Part shown: positions 1-9,250 of the stretch, piece after piece
Layout: the number at the start of each line of letters is the position of its first letter
How positions within the stretch are numbered: the first letter of the stretch is position 1
NCBI RefSeq assembly: GCF_002237595.1
Contig: NZ_CP022529.1
Span: 248,001-312,000, forward strand
Origin: Labrenzia sp. VG12
GTDB lineage: Bacteria > Pseudomonadota > Alphaproteobacteria > Rhizobiales > Stappiaceae
Length of the DNA stretch: 64,000 nucleotides
Direction of reading: 5' to 3'
Position numbers and translations under genes: made by a program
The notes under the pieces: generated by a model
What the model was told of the DNA's origin: nothing
The model's input: the letters and a program-made list of their open reading frames with translations, nothing else
Database searches by the model: none

Positions 1-305
1 CACGGATGCGGATGAGGAAACCCATGCCGCTCGGTCAGTGCCGCAAGAATGGCATCCTTGTCATCAATGAAGCCGCCTTCGGCGAGAACCAGCACCGGCA
101 GGCTTTGATGGGCTTCCCCCAGCAGGTTGACAAGTTCCATCCGGGGGCGCGGCCAGGCAATGCGATGGACCGTGAGCTTCTCGTGCAGGTCAGGGAAAGA
201 GGCCAGAACGCCCTCCATGAGCGCACAGTGCCAGCAATAGAAGACCTGGCCGGGGTAGGCAGGGTCTTCGAAACCTGGCCTGAGCAGGAACAATGTGTCC
301 TTCAT
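1..305 (-). CDS. DUF3088 family protein (3' end outside window)
   Basis: The protein begins MKDTLFLLRPGFEDPAYPGQ and 101 codons are visible before the window edge. It carries a CWHC (CxxC) motif near residue 25 and a thioredoxin-like order of short strands and helices, which fits the DUF3088 family (about 110 residues), so little is missing. Function is unknown. The start overlaps the stop of the deacetylase-like gene as ATGA (303-305 against 302-304), so the two are probably translationally coupled. It is the last visible member of a minus-strand glycan cluster. Family assignment is from recall of the sequence pattern. Confidence 0.8.
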   Translation of the reverse strand, partial: MKDTLFLLRPGFEDPAYPGQVFYCWHCALMEGVLASFPDLHEKLTVHRIAWPRPRMELVNLLGEAHQSLPVLVLAEGGFIDDKDAILAALTERHGFPHPHP

Positions 306-1096
306 GCGGCAACGGGCTCCGATGTCGGTTCAAGCGAGAGATCAAACAGTTCTTTCACATCCGGCCAGTCCGCCCCTTCATGATGTGCCGCGATCTCCAG
401 GAACACTTCCAGAAATTCAAAACAGCCTTCGTCATGGGCGAGGTGATGCGTCAGGAGCCCAAGCGGTTCGCCACCGGTGTTCTGTCGCCGTGTCAGTTGC
501 AGGTCAAAGCGAAGGCGCGCGCTTTCCCAGCCGATGAACCGGACCTGCTTCTTCCACTTCAGAATATCAACATGGGACTGGACCTGGCTGGCCTTCGGGA
601 AATGGTACCAGGTGAAAGTCGACAGGCCTGGCAGGCCGATCTCCGGCAGTCTGCGCCGGATGCCCGGGGCGATCCGGTTCCAGGGCGGCACCATGGCAGG
701 AATGAATTTGTCGCCAAACAGGGTTTCGAGCCGTGTTTTGCCGGCAGAAAGCTCGGCCATCAGCTCGTCGGGGTCGCGGCGGGAGCCGAGTTCTGCAGCC
801 TTTTCACCAAGATCCTTGCGCTGGAAATTCTTGTGCTGCCAGCCATGTTGCAGCACCAGCGCATGGGGTTCTGTGGTAAGGCGCTCGGCAAGGGCCTCCG
901 TGGCGGCTTTCGGAATGACAGCGAGCGCCAGATCGACATTGTGCCGGTTGGCCAGGTCCAGCATGCGGTCCAGGGCCGGTGTCGGTTCGATCGCGTCATC
1001 GTCCCGCCACCAGAACCGGACCTTTCGGTTCCGCTCCGCGAACCAGTCGAGATGCCGGGTGAGCTCGCGCTGGAAGCGCTGAAGATCGGTCGTCAT
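302..1096 (-). CDS. Polysaccharide deacetylase-like protein
   Basis: 264 residues, close to the size of a single NodB-type domain. RDDD at residues 31-34 and HGWQH at 84-88 look like the family's Asp and HxxxH metal ligands, and PPWNR at 137-141 resembles the later conserved motif. Known relatives remove N- or O-acetyl groups from sugars, so an extracellular or membrane-associated glycan is the likely substrate. No signal peptide is visible, so it may act in the cytoplasm on a precursor. Its start overlaps the stop of the upstream glycosyltransferase gene as ATGA (1093-1096), placing it in one operon with three or four glycosyltransferases. The exact substrate cannot be read from the sequence. 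Confidence 0.82.
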   Translation of the reverse strand: MTTDLQRFQRELTRHLDWFAERNRKVRFWWRDDDAIEPTPALDRMLDLANRHNVDLALAVIPKAATEALAERLTTEPHALVLQHGWQHKNFQRKDLGEKAAELGSRRDPDELMAELSAGKTRLETLFGDKFIPAMVPPWNRIAPGIRRRLPEIGLPGLSTFTWYHFPKASQVQSHVDILKWKKQVRFIGWESARLRFDLQLTRRQNTGGEPLGLLTHHLAHDEGCFEFLEVFLEIAAHHEGADWPDVKELFDLSLEPTSEPVAA

Positions 1097-2247
1097 GCGC
1101 TTCTTTCCTTCAGGTCCTCAAGCAGAATGGCAGCACTTTTTTCAGCGCCGCCCAATGTCACTTCATGAGATGCGCGGGGAAGGGCAAGCGCGTCGTCGAT
1201 GGCCGCTGCAAGGCGCTCAGGTGTCAGCGCCGCTTCGGGTGTGACAACGGCACGCCCGTGGCGGGCAAGCGCTTCGGCGCGCTGCGTCTGTTCGGTTTCG
1301 TTGGCCTGGGCGAACGGCACGAAGACTGCCGGAACGCCGGCAACAAGAACATCGAGCACGGTGTTGTAGCCGGCCTGGCTCACGGAGAGCCTTGCCCGCT
1401 TCAGAAGCTCCGGAAAATCGCGGCGTGCGCGCTCGACGATCACACCTTCCGACGCGCTTTGCCGGTAAATGCCAAAGGCATCTTCGGAAATGTCATGTCC
1501 GATCAGCACCCGCCAGGGCGTATCCTCGGCACGGCGTGACAGCTGCAGGGCATCGAGGGCCGCAGACAGCAGGTTTTCCGCAACTGCGCCGCCGCCGCAG
1601 GAGATGATCACCTCGTCCTCGCCGTCACGGCTGTCTGACGGCGGGCGGGGCGCACCGCCGACATAGCCCGTGTAACGCACCAGCTCGGCAACATCGTCTG
1701 CGAATGGGAAACTGTCCTCCAGGCGAATGAAACCTGGATCGGCATGCACCAGAATGCGGTCGTAATACTTGAGAGCCTGGTCGGCCATCCAGCGCTCTTT
1801 CCAGAGCTCCTTCTTGCGCACCAGAATGTCCCGGATGGAGGTGGCAATCAGCGGTGGCTTGGACCGTGCCCTGGCGGTTTCCAGAAGCGGTGTCAGTTCG
1901 AAGTCCAGCTGACGCCGGCCGAAGGGATAGGTCTCCGTCAGGAGAAGATCGTAATCCTGTTCGTCAAAGGCTTGAATCGATGCTTTAACGCGGGCGGATT
2001 TCCATTCATCGTCAATATCTTCATCGGCCAAAGTGACAAGGCGCTTGAAGCCCGCATCCGGGCTTTTGCAGGCGGGCAGCTCGATGACGTTCAGACCGTT
2101 CGTGTCCAGGGTTGGTGGAATCCGGTTGCCACTGGCAAGCGTTACATCCACACCGAGGCTGACAAGCGCTTTGCCAATGGCCGCGGCACGGACGACATGG
2201 CCCGTCCCCAACAGGTGCTGCACATGAATGAAGGCTTTTGGGCTCAT
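1093..2247 (-). CDS. MurG-like (GT28-type) glycosyltransferase
   Basis: 384 residues with a GT-B layout. The N-terminal half begins MSPKAFIHVQHLLGTGHVVR, where GTGH is the glycine-rich acceptor loop. The C-terminal half has SCGGGAVAENL and later SQAGYNTVLDVLVAGVPAV, typical of the GT28 nucleotide-sugar-binding domain. It probably transfers a sugar from a UDP donor to a lipid or glycan acceptor at the inner face of the membrane. It is coupled at both ends by ATGA overlaps (1093-1096 and 2244-2247). It shares the LGxGHxxR N-terminal pattern with the cluster's first gene (4657-5871), suggesting two related enzymes acting on consecutive steps. Donor and acceptor are unknown. Confidence 0.85.
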   Translation of the reverse strand: MSPKAFIHVQHLLGTGHVVRAAAIGKALVSLGVDVTLASGNRIPPTLDTNGLNVIELPACKSPDAGFKRLVTLADEDIDDEWKSARVKASIQAFDEQDYDLLLTETYPFGRRQLDFELTPLLETARARSKPPLIATSIRDILVRKKELWKERWMADQALKYYDRILVHADPGFIRLEDSFPFADDVAELVRYTGYVGGAPRPPSDSRDGEDEVIISCGGGAVAENLLSAALDALQLSRRAEDTPWRVLIGHDISEDAFGIYRQSASEGVIVERARRDFPELLKRARLSVSQAGYNTVLDVLVAGVPAVFVPFAQANETEQTQRAEALARHGRAVVTPEAALTPERLAAAIDDALALPRASHEVTLGGAEKSAAILLEDLKERSA

Positions 2248-3371
2248 GCCGTGTCGCTCGTCCTGGCGGTCAGATGGTTGCGCTTTGCTTTTTCGATCAG
2301 CGCGTTCAGGCGGGCAGCCCCGGCCTCAAGCGTGTGAACATTCAGGATGTGCTCGCGTGCGGCGGCGCCCAGTTCGTCGGCGAGGGACGGTGTTCCAAGC
2401 ACCTTGCCCAGATTGGCGGCCAGGGCACCAACGTCGCCTTCCGGCGAGAGCAGTCCGGTTTCGCCGTCAAGAACGATGTCGGGAACCCCGAACGTGTCCC
2501 CGGCGATAACTCCCAGGCCTGCTGCCTGGGCTTCCAGAAGCACGAGGCCGAAGGCCTCCCGGATGGCGGGCCAGACGAGCAGGTCGTGTCGGGCATACTG
2601 GGCTGCGAGTGCGTCCTGTTCGAGCGCGCCGAGAAAAGTCGTGCGGTCGGGCGGGAACAGCGCTTCAACCTGCGCCCGCATTGGTCCGTCGCCAATGATG
2701 GTCAGGTGCCAGGGCGTATCACGCAGCTCATTGAGGGCCGCGGCCAGAACCTCGTAGGACCGCTGTTTGTCGCCGTCGCGCATCATGCCGACGGCCATCA
2801 GTTTCAACGGGGCGGCGGCCAGCGGTTTGGCGTCGGCGGAAGCGGCCAGAAACGGGGCCGCGTCCAGAAACGGCAGCAGCACCGAGAGGTTTCTGTGTGG
2901 CACGATTGCGGCCAGACACTCCAGATCGGCATTGTGGATGGCAGCGACCGCGTCGGCGCGTTTGAGCGCCGCGTCAGCTGCGGCAAAGCCGAAAGCCCAG
3001 TCACCGGTCTGCCGTTTCGGCGCGCGGCTTGCCTCGACAATGGCATAGGGCAGATCGAAACGGTCGGCCAGAGCCGGGCCAATCCAGTCCGGAGCCTTGT
3101 GATAGAGATGGTAGGTCAGAAAAAGATCTGGCCGGTAGCCGGTTTGCTCCCAGTCGGAGGCGACACGCTCGGCTTCCGCCAGTGCGTTGTCGCGCACCTG
3201 TTGCTGGATCGTGTCACTGCCGTCCTTGCGCCAGGCCCGAAAACGGCTTGCGACCGTCACCTCATGGCCAAGGCTTTCCAGGGCCCTGACGATCAACCGG
3301 CCCATGGTTCGGTCACCGGAGGGGACCGGGTGATCCAGAGGCTTCATCGGTGCGGTGAAGGCGATTTTCAT
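2244..3371 (-). CDS. Glycosyltransferase family 4 protein
   Basis: 375 residues, GT-B fold. The C-terminal part has the GT4 signature region, with VWPAIREAFGLVLLEAQAAG containing the E-x7-E motif, followed by GVPDIVLDGETGLL. The N-terminal part begins MKIAFTAPMKPLDHPVPSGD, a usual acceptor-side start, and includes GRLIVRALESLGHEV. Retaining GT4 enzymes add hexoses or other sugars to growing glycans. The gene lies 23 bases downstream of the preceding glycosyltransferase gene and overlaps the next by ATGA, so all four are one transcription unit. The particular sugar cannot be inferred. Confidence 0.87.
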   Translation of the reverse strand: MKIAFTAPMKPLDHPVPSGDRTMGRLIVRALESLGHEVTVASRFRAWRKDGSDTIQQQVRDNALAEAERVASDWEQTGYRPDLFLTYHLYHKAPDWIGPALADRFDLPYAIVEASRAPKRQTGDWAFGFAAADAALKRADAVAAIHNADLECLAAIVPHRNLSVLLPFLDAAPFLAASADAKPLAAAPLKLMAVGMMRDGDKQRSYEVLAAALNELRDTPWHLTIIGDGPMRAQVEALFPPDRTTFLGALEQDALAAQYARHDLLVWPAIREAFGLVLLEAQAAGLGVIAGDTFGVPDIVLDGETGLLSPEGDVGALAANLGKVLGTPSLADELGAAAREHILNVHTLEAGAARLNALIEKAKRNHLTARTSDTA

Positions 3372-3394
3372 GACTGTCCCACTGTGGATTGCGG

Positions 3395-4615
3395 TCAGAG
3401 AACCTTACGAAATTTCTCCGCCAGACGGTCAAGCCCCGGATCGGTCGAAAACTCGGAGCGGACCCGCTTTGCCGCTGCCTGTCCCAGTTCGTATCGCGTC
3501 TGAGGGGCCTGAATGAGGCGGCTCAGGGCGTCCTTCAGCTGGTCCGGTGCTCCGGGCGCGACCAGAACGCCGGTTTTGCCATCAAGGATCAGTTCGGGGA
3601 TTGCGGAGACCTGTGTCGACAGGCAGCACAGGCCCATCGACTGGGCTTCCATCAGCACGTTGGGCAGACCGTCCCGGTCGCCGGACCTGGCCAGTTTGGA
3701 GGGAAGCACGAACAGGTCCGCGTCCTTGCAGGCGGCGATGACCTCTTCGCGCGGCTGCGCGCCGCGCCAGGTGATCCGATCCGAAAGCCCGAGCGCATCT
3801 GCCTGACCCTTCAGAACATCCGACAATTCACCGCCGCCAATATGGGTGAAGGTCCAGTTGAGCTTGGCTGGAAGCTGCGCAAGGGCGGCCAGGAGATCGT
3901 CATACCCCTTCTTCTCCACCGCACGTCCGACGGACACCAGGCGGACGGGGGCATCGCTGCCATCACGCGCCGACGGCTCGCCGTCGGGTTCCGGAAAGCC
4001 GGAAAAGTCGAGGCCGTGGTAAAGCAGCTCCACCTTGCCGGGATCATCGGCAAGCCCGTTCAGGTATTTCTCGTTGACAGCCGTGCAGGTGACACCCCAG
4101 GCGGCATCGTTGATCTTGGTCTTCAGGTCCCAGTCCGGGCTGGTCCAGATGTCCTTGGCATGGGCGGAGAACGACCAGGAACGTCCGGACAGATGGGCCG
4201 CGTAGCGTGCGGCCGAGCAGGGCGTGTGCAGATAGTGGGTGTAGATCCAGCTGATGTCTTCCGGCAATTCATGCGCGAAGACACAGCCCTGTGCCCATCG
4301 CCGCCGGCGGTCGGCATTGGGCTGCTGTTTGAAATCCGCGTCGAACAGCGCCTTGGCGGTCGCGTAGGTCGGCTGCTTTTCCGCCCAGCGTTTGGCACGG
4401 GCCACGCGGGCCGGATCGTCCCGCACATATTCCGGCAGATACATCACCTCGGCCGATATCTGCCGGTGCAGGTCGTGGATGAAGGGGTCGTAGGGTTTGC
4501 GCAAGGCAACGATCAGAACACCGATACCCCGTCGTTCCAGACCGAGGATTTCCTGCGCTATGAAGGTTTCGGACAGGCGCGGGTAGCCTTTGACCACAAC
4601 GGCGATACGGGACAT
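3395..4615 (-). CDS. Glycosyltransferase family 4 protein (WcaL-like)
   Basis: 406 residues beginning MSRIAVVVKGYPRLSETFIA. YPRLSETF is the start pattern seen in exopolysaccharide and colanic-acid type GT4 enzymes. The donor-binding half has VSVGRAVEKKGYDDLLAAL, DADLFVLPS and GLPNVLMEAQSMG with the conserved acidic pair. Expected role: adding a sugar during assembly of an extracellular or lipid-linked polysaccharide at the cytoplasmic membrane. It sits 41 bases after the first gene of the cluster and 23 bases before the next GT4 gene. No transmembrane segment is evident. Confidence 0.87.
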   Translation of the reverse strand: MSRIAVVVKGYPRLSETFIAQEILGLERRGIGVLIVALRKPYDPFIHDLHRQISAEVMYLPEYVRDDPARVARAKRWAEKQPTYATAKALFDADFKQQPNADRRRRWAQGCVFAHELPEDISWIYTHYLHTPCSAARYAAHLSGRSWSFSAHAKDIWTSPDWDLKTKINDAAWGVTCTAVNEKYLNGLADDPGKVELLYHGLDFSGFPEPDGEPSARDGSDAPVRLVSVGRAVEKKGYDDLLAALAQLPAKLNWTFTHIGGGELSDVLKGQADALGLSDRITWRGAQPREEVIAACKDADLFVLPSKLARSGDRDGLPNVLMEAQSMGLCCLSTQVSAIPELILDGKTGVLVAPGAPDQLKDALSRLIQAPQTRYELGQAAAKRVRSEFSTDPGLDRLAEKFRKVL

Positions 4616-4656
4616 CCAGTGTCTCTCTGTTTTCGGCTGGTGAATGCGGCGATGGC

Positions 4657-5871
4657 CTAGAAGTTGACCAGTTTCCGCTCGTCGGATTGCTGCTCTTCGA
4701 AGATCTCTCCGACACGGCTCGAAATGATCTCGAGCCCGCCCAGCAGATTGTCGACACCGGCGGAAGAGGGAGAGGCCATTTCCGGCAGCTCCGACAACGC
4801 GGCGGCCATCAGATCCGGATCCGGGTACCGATCAATCGGCAGGACCTTGAGCAGACCACTCTTTTCGGCGCGTTCGGCGCGAATGGCCTGTTCCCGGCGC
4901 GGCACCACACGCGGCACCATAAGGGTCGGTTTGTCGAAGGACAGGATTTCGCAGAACGTGTTGTAGCCGCCCATGCCGACAATGGCGGTGGCGTTGGCCA
5001 GGTACGGTTCGATCTGAGGGGTGAAGCGTATGATTTCCACGTCCCGGAGATGCTCTGCCCGTTCACTGAACTGTGCGGCCGCTGCAGCCGGCATGAAGGG
5101 GCCCAGAACGATCAGAGCCGGAAAAAGCGGTCTTTGCCGGGCCTCATAGGCGCGCATGACCCAGTCGACCATTTCGACCCCGTCGCCACCACCGCCCGGT
5201 GTCACCAGAATATAGGGCTCGTCGTCGAAGGGCGTCGGCGCCGGTTGATCGAGCGCTGACTTCGGCAACTCGCGGCGCAGATATCCGGTATAGCGCAACT
5301 TGTCGGAAACGGTTTCCGGCAGATCTATCCCGTCAAGCGGATCGCAGATGTCCTCAGGGCCATAGACCCAGATCTCGTCATAAAGGTCTTTCAGCGCGGG
5401 ATAGACGTTCTTGCGGTCCCACTCTTCCTTCAGGATCTGCGGATCATCCATCACGTCGCGCAACCCGAGCACCAGGCGCGTATCCGTTTCCTTCAGGGCT
5501 TCCAGGGTTGGCAGCACTTCGCCGCGCAGCCCCAGAGGCTCCTTGTCGACGATGAAGATATCCGGGTCGAACACCTTCGCCGTATGTTCGATGATCGAGG
5601 ACCGGATCGCCAGCGTCTGGTCGATGTTGATATGCAGTGAGAGCGGTGTGTACTCGCCGTTGCGCAGTTTGATCACGCCGGGAATCCGGACAAAGTCGAC
5701 CCGCGAGCGGAATTCGAAACTGCCGATGATCGGGGAGCCGGACAGGATCAGGACGGACAGGGTGTCGAAATCGCCGACCAGTGACTGCGCAATGGCCCGG
5801 CACCTGCGCAGGTGGCCCAGCCCAAAGGAGTCATGGCTGTAGATGAGGATCTTCGGCGTCTTGGAACTCAT
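4657..5871 (-). CDS. MurG-like (GT28-type) glycosyltransferase, first gene of the glycan cluster
   Basis: 404 residues. The N-terminus reads MSSKTPKILIYSHDSFGLGH followed by LRRCRAIAQSL, a GT-B acceptor domain with a GLGH loop. The C-terminal half contains VTPGGGGDGVEMVDW and GMGGYNTFCEILSFDKPTL, a glycine-rich donor-binding region of the MurG/GT28 kind. It is the promoter-proximal gene of the minus-strand cluster, divergent from the ABC exporter gene at 6104 across about 230 bases. It is a distant relative of the enzyme at 1093-2247. The product and acceptor are unknown; the pairing of two GT28-like and two GT4 enzymes suggests an oligosaccharide of at least four sugars. Confidence 0.84.
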   Translation of the reverse strand: MSSKTPKILIYSHDSFGLGHLRRCRAIAQSLVGDFDTLSVLILSGSPIIGSFEFRSRVDFVRIPGVIKLRNGEYTPLSLHINIDQTLAIRSSIIEHTAKVFDPDIFIVDKEPLGLRGEVLPTLEALKETDTRLVLGLRDVMDDPQILKEEWDRKNVYPALKDLYDEIWVYGPEDICDPLDGIDLPETVSDKLRYTGYLRRELPKSALDQPAPTPFDDEPYILVTPGGGGDGVEMVDWVMRAYEARQRPLFPALIVLGPFMPAAAAAQFSERAEHLRDVEIIRFTPQIEPYLANATAIVGMGGYNTFCEILSFDKPTLMVPRVVPRREQAIRAERAEKSGLLKVLPIDRYPDPDLMAAALSELPEMASPSSAGVDNLLGGLEIISSRVGEIFEEQQSDERKLVNF

Positions 5872-6103
5872 ACTGCCCCTAAATGTGTAAATCTGCCCCG
5901 AGAAGGCTTATGTCTCAATTGATTGGGTGTTGTCACGTGCGGATATGGCTTGACACGGAACTTTCGACAAGGAACGGTCTGCGGACCCTTTCAAACTGAT
6001 TGTTGCTAATGCTAATCCTGGCTGGCGCATCGATCACGGATCGCTAATATACCAAATCTGATCTGCTTGCACATGTTTGATCCTTATCTGTTTGGATGAG
6101 CTT

Positions 6104-8686
6104 ATGGAAAAGAGCCTTTTCGGTTTTATTTGGAAGTATAGTGCCAAGCAGCAGATCTTCATCCTCATGGTCACCGTGCTCACGTATCCGGTGGTCTATT
6201 TCCTGCTCGAACTGCCGAAACTGATCGTCAACGATGCGGTGCAGGGCGACAATTTCCCGCGGACTATTTTTGGCTTCGACTTCGACCAGATTCCCTATCT
6301 GGTGCTCTTGTGCCTGACGTTCCTGTTTCTCGTGGTCGTCTCCAACGGCCTGAAATTCTATCTGAATGTCTACAAGGGGCGTCTCGGCGAGCGCATGTTG
6401 CGGCGCTTGCGTTTCGAGCTGTTTCAACGGGTCCTGCGCTTCAGGCTGCCGCATTTCAGGAAGGTCAGTTCCGGCGAGATCATTCCGATGATCACATCGG
6501 AAGTGGAAGACGTCGGCGGCTATATCGGTGAAGCGTTTGCCTTGCCTGCCTATCAGGGCGGCATGCTGATCGTGCAGCTCGGCTTCATCTTCATGCAGGA
6601 CCCGCTGCTCGGTCTTGCCGCGATCAGCTCCTATCCGATCCAGGGCTACGTTATTCCGCTTCTGCAGCGGCGCGTCGTGCTGCTCTCGCGCAAGCGCGTG
6701 AAAAACGTGCGGGTAATCGCCGACAAGGTCGGCGAGAGCATCACGGGTGTTGCCGAAATTCACGCAAACGACGCGGCTGCCTGGCATTCGGCGGACATTT
6801 CCGACAGGCTCTATGAGAACTTCAAGATCCGCTACGAGATCTTCAATCGGAAGTTCCTCATCAAGTTCCTGAACAATTTCATGAACCAGCTGACGCCGTT
6901 CTTCTTCTATCTGATCGGCGGCTATCTGGTGATTGAAGGCAATCTCAGCATCGGCGCATTGCTGGCCGTGATTGCCGCCTACAAGGACCTTGCCGGTCCC
7001 TGGAAACTGCTGCTGTCCTTCTATCAGATGACGGCGGATGTCAGCGTCAAGTACCAGACGGTCGTTGAGAATTTCGACCCGTCCGACATTTACGACACCG
7101 AGCGCCTTACCGCTGACGAGACGGTCGAGCTCACCGGCGACGTCAAGTTCGAGAACGTCAATTTTTCGGGTGGTGCCGCGGGTCAGGAAGTCATGGACGT
7201 GTCCCTGACCGTACCGGCAGGCAGTTCCACCGCCATTGTCGGGCCAGACGGATCCGGGCGGTCGGAGGTGCTGCAGCTCGCGGCCGGACTGGTCTCGGCC
7301 TCCACCGGCCGGGTCCTTATTGGCGAACACGATCTCGACAAGCTGACGGATGCGACGCTCGGCCGCGAAATTGCCTATGTCGGCGGCGCCGTCCATGTCT
7401 GGACCGGCACGATACGGGACAATCTCTATTACGGCCTTCGGCACAGGCCGCTCGTACCGCCCAAGCGCGAAGGCGAGGATCTGAAGAATTATAAACGCCG
7501 GGTCAGCGAAGCGAAGCTGACCATGAATCCGATCTATGACCTGGGCGCCGAGTGGGAAGACTTCGAAGCCGCCGGTGTCGACAACGAGCGCGCGCTTGAC
7601 CAGAAGGCGCTTGAACTTCTGAAGGCCGTCAAGCTCGACAAGGACATTTACCGTCTTGGTCTGCAGTCCCGTTTCGATCCGTCCATGGATGACGGTTTTG
7701 CCGACAAGATCCTGAGCGTGCGGAACAATCTGGCCGACCGGATCGCGAAGGAGCCTGCACTCGGCGGATTGGTCGAGCTTTGGCACCGGGACCAGTTCAA
7801 TGCGAGTGCCAGCCTGGCCGACAACCTGTTCTTCGCCGTCCCGTCGGACCCGAATGTCACGATGGACGATGTGCCCGACCTCGAAGAGGTCAAGGCCTTC
7901 CTGACGGAAACCGGCTTTGACAAGAAGCTGCAGCAGATCGGCCTGAAGATTGCCGAAACCATGCTGGAACTGTTCTCGAATGTCTCGGGCGACAGTGGCC
8001 TTCTCGGCGCTTATTCCTTCATCACGCTCGATGAAATTCCGGATTTCGAACGCATTGTCCGGATCGCGAAATCCGGTCAGCAACGGCCTGGCCTGACGGA
8101 GGTCGACCGGTCGCGCCTGACCGGCCTTGCGTTCAAGCTGGTTCCGGCCCGTCATCGTCTGGGGGTCATGACGGACGAACTCAGGGACGAGGTCATTGAA
8201 GCACGCAAACGTTTCCTTGAGAGCGTGGTCAAGAACAGCGACAACTTCGTTGCCTTTGATCCGGATGTCTACCTGCCGCCGCTCACCATCGAAGACAATC
8301 TTCTGTTCGGGCGCGCGCGCGTCGACCGACGCGATGCACGCCGCCGTATTGATGATGTCATTCGTGCGATCGTGGAGGAGACCGGATTGCGGCATCCGAT
8401 CATCTATGCGGGCTTCGGCTATCATGTCGGCGTGGCCGGTTCCAAGCTTTCCGCGGGCCAACGGCGCAAGATCGCTCTGGTGCGCGGCCTTCTGAAAAAC
8501 GCAAAAATCACCATATTGGACGATATCGCCACCGGAATGACAGAGGACGACAAGGGCCTGCGCGACGGCTTGCGCGACATCCTTGCCGAAAAGACATTCC
8601 TGTATGGCACGTCCAACGCAGACATAGCGGCCGAATTCGAGCAGCGTTTCGTATTCGACCAGGGACGGCTTACAGACAAGGGGTAA
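6104..8686 (+). CDS. ABC exporter (fused membrane and ATPase domains) with degenerate, enlarged ATPase domain
   Basis: 860 residues. Residues 1-310 form an ABC exporter membrane domain with several hydrophobic spans. The ATPase half is odd. The Walker A position reads GPDGSGRS (380-387), with Arg for the essential Lys. The Walker B end reads ILDD (804-807), with Asp for the catalytic Glu. No switch His is visible in FLYGTSNAD. The signature LSAGQ (782-786) is normal. Walker A and B are about 420 residues apart instead of roughly 120, and a Q-loop-like DNL element occurs three times (439, 573, 731). I start at the ATG at 6104 rather than the in-frame TTG at 6077. Gene order suggests partnership with the cNMP-binding and metallo-hydrolase genes and possibly the divergent glycan cluster. 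Confidence 0.87.
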   Translation: MEKSLFGFIWKYSAKQQIFILMVTVLTYPVVYFLLELPKLIVNDAVQGDNFPRTIFGFDFDQIPYLVLLCLTFLFLVVVSNGLKFYLNVYKGRLGERMLRRLRFELFQRVLRFRLPHFRKVSSGEIIPMITSEVEDVGGYIGEAFALPAYQGGMLIVQLGFIFMQDPLLGLAAISSYPIQGYVIPLLQRRVVLLSRKRVKNVRVIADKVGESITGVAEIHANDAAAWHSADISDRLYENFKIRYEIFNRKFLIKFLNNFMNQLTPFFFYLIGGYLVIEGNLSIGALLAVIAAYKDLAGPWKLLLSFYQMTADVSVKYQTVVENFDPSDIYDTERLTADETVELTGDVKFENVNFSGGAAGQEVMDVSLTVPAGSSTAIVGPDGSGRSEVLQLAAGLVSASTGRVLIGEHDLDKLTDATLGREIAYVGGAVHVWTGTIRDNLYYGLRHRPLVPPKREGEDLKNYKRRVSEAKLTMNPIYDLGAEWEDFEAAGVDNERALDQKALELLKAVKLDKDIYRLGLQSRFDPSMDDGFADKILSVRNNLADRIAKEPALGGLVELWHRDQFNASASLADNLFFAVPSDPNVTMDDVPDLEEVKAFLTETGFDKKLQQIGLKIAETMLELFSNVSGDSGLLGAYSFITLDEIPDFERIVRIAKSGQQRPGLTEVDRSRLTGLAFKLVPARHRLGVMTDELRDEVIEARKRFLESVVKNSDNFVAFDPDVYLPPLTIEDNLLFGRARVDRRDARRRIDDVIRAIVEETGLRHPIIYAGFGYHVGVAGSKLSAGQRRKIALVRGLLKNAKITILDDIATGMTEDDKGLRDGLRDILAEKTFLYGTSNADIAAEFEQRFVFDQGRLTDKG

Positions 8687-8781
8687 CGGGATGGCGGTGA
8701 GGAGAAGGGCAGTCGGTTTGCCGACAATGCCAGGCGCATCGGACAAAACCTGGCCCCAGAACGAAACCGGGGGAGAACGGT

Positions 8782-9240
8782 ATGACACTTGAAACGGAAG
8801 TCGAAGCGCTGCGAAAGGTGCCGCTATTCCACGGCATTGACGAGACGAAGCTGCGCCTCCTGGCCTTTATCAGCGACCGAACCGAATACCCGGCCGGCGA
8901 GCGCCTCTGCTCTCAGGGAGAAGAGGGCGATTGTGCCTTCATCATTCTTGCCGGAGACGCGGACGTTCTGGTTGCGACCCCGGAGGGGGAAAAGAAGGTC
9001 GCCCAGGTTTCGGAGAATTCGATTGTCGGCGAAATTGCCATTTTGTGCGATGTGCCACGAACGGCGACGCTTGTTGCCGCAAACAACATGGATGTTCTGA
9101 CCGTTTCCAAAGATGATTTCTTGAAACTCTTGAAAGAATTTCCGGATATCTCACTTGAAGTGATGCGGACATTGGCGTTGCGGCTTGAACGGACGACCCG
9201 GGACTTGGCCGATGCGCGCCGCAGCGCTGGAAACGGCTAG
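8782..9240 (+). CDS. Stand-alone cyclic-nucleotide-binding domain protein
   Basis: 152 residues that are almost wholly a cNMP-binding (CAP effector) domain. The phosphate-binding cassette reads GEIAILCDVPRTATL with GEIA at 83-86 and the phosphate-binding Arg at 93. The fold's opening VPLFHGIDETKLRLLA is at 13-28. No helix-turn-helix follows, so it is not a CRP-type transcription factor. It more likely acts by binding a partner protein. The ATG at 8782 has GGGAG eight bases upstream. It sits 95 bases after the ABC exporter and 10 bases before the metallo-hydrolase gene, which suggests it conveys a cNMP signal to one of them. A nucleotidyl cyclase gene lies 2.4 kb downstream. Confidence 0.9.
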   Translation: MTLETEVEALRKVPLFHGIDETKLRLLAFISDRTEYPAGERLCSQGEEGDCAFIILAGDADVLVATPEGEKKVAQVSENSIVGEIAILCDVPRTATLVAANNMDVLTVSKDDFLKLLKEFPDISLEVMRTLALRLERTTRDLADARRSAGNG

Positions 9241-9250
9241 GGAGCAACAT

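Noticed and set aside
6044..8788. 914-codon open frame on the minus strand opposite the ABC exporter
   Set aside because: It mirrors the codon periodicity of the exporter gene and has no recognisable domain. The plus strand has an intact ABC exporter with ribosome-binding site.
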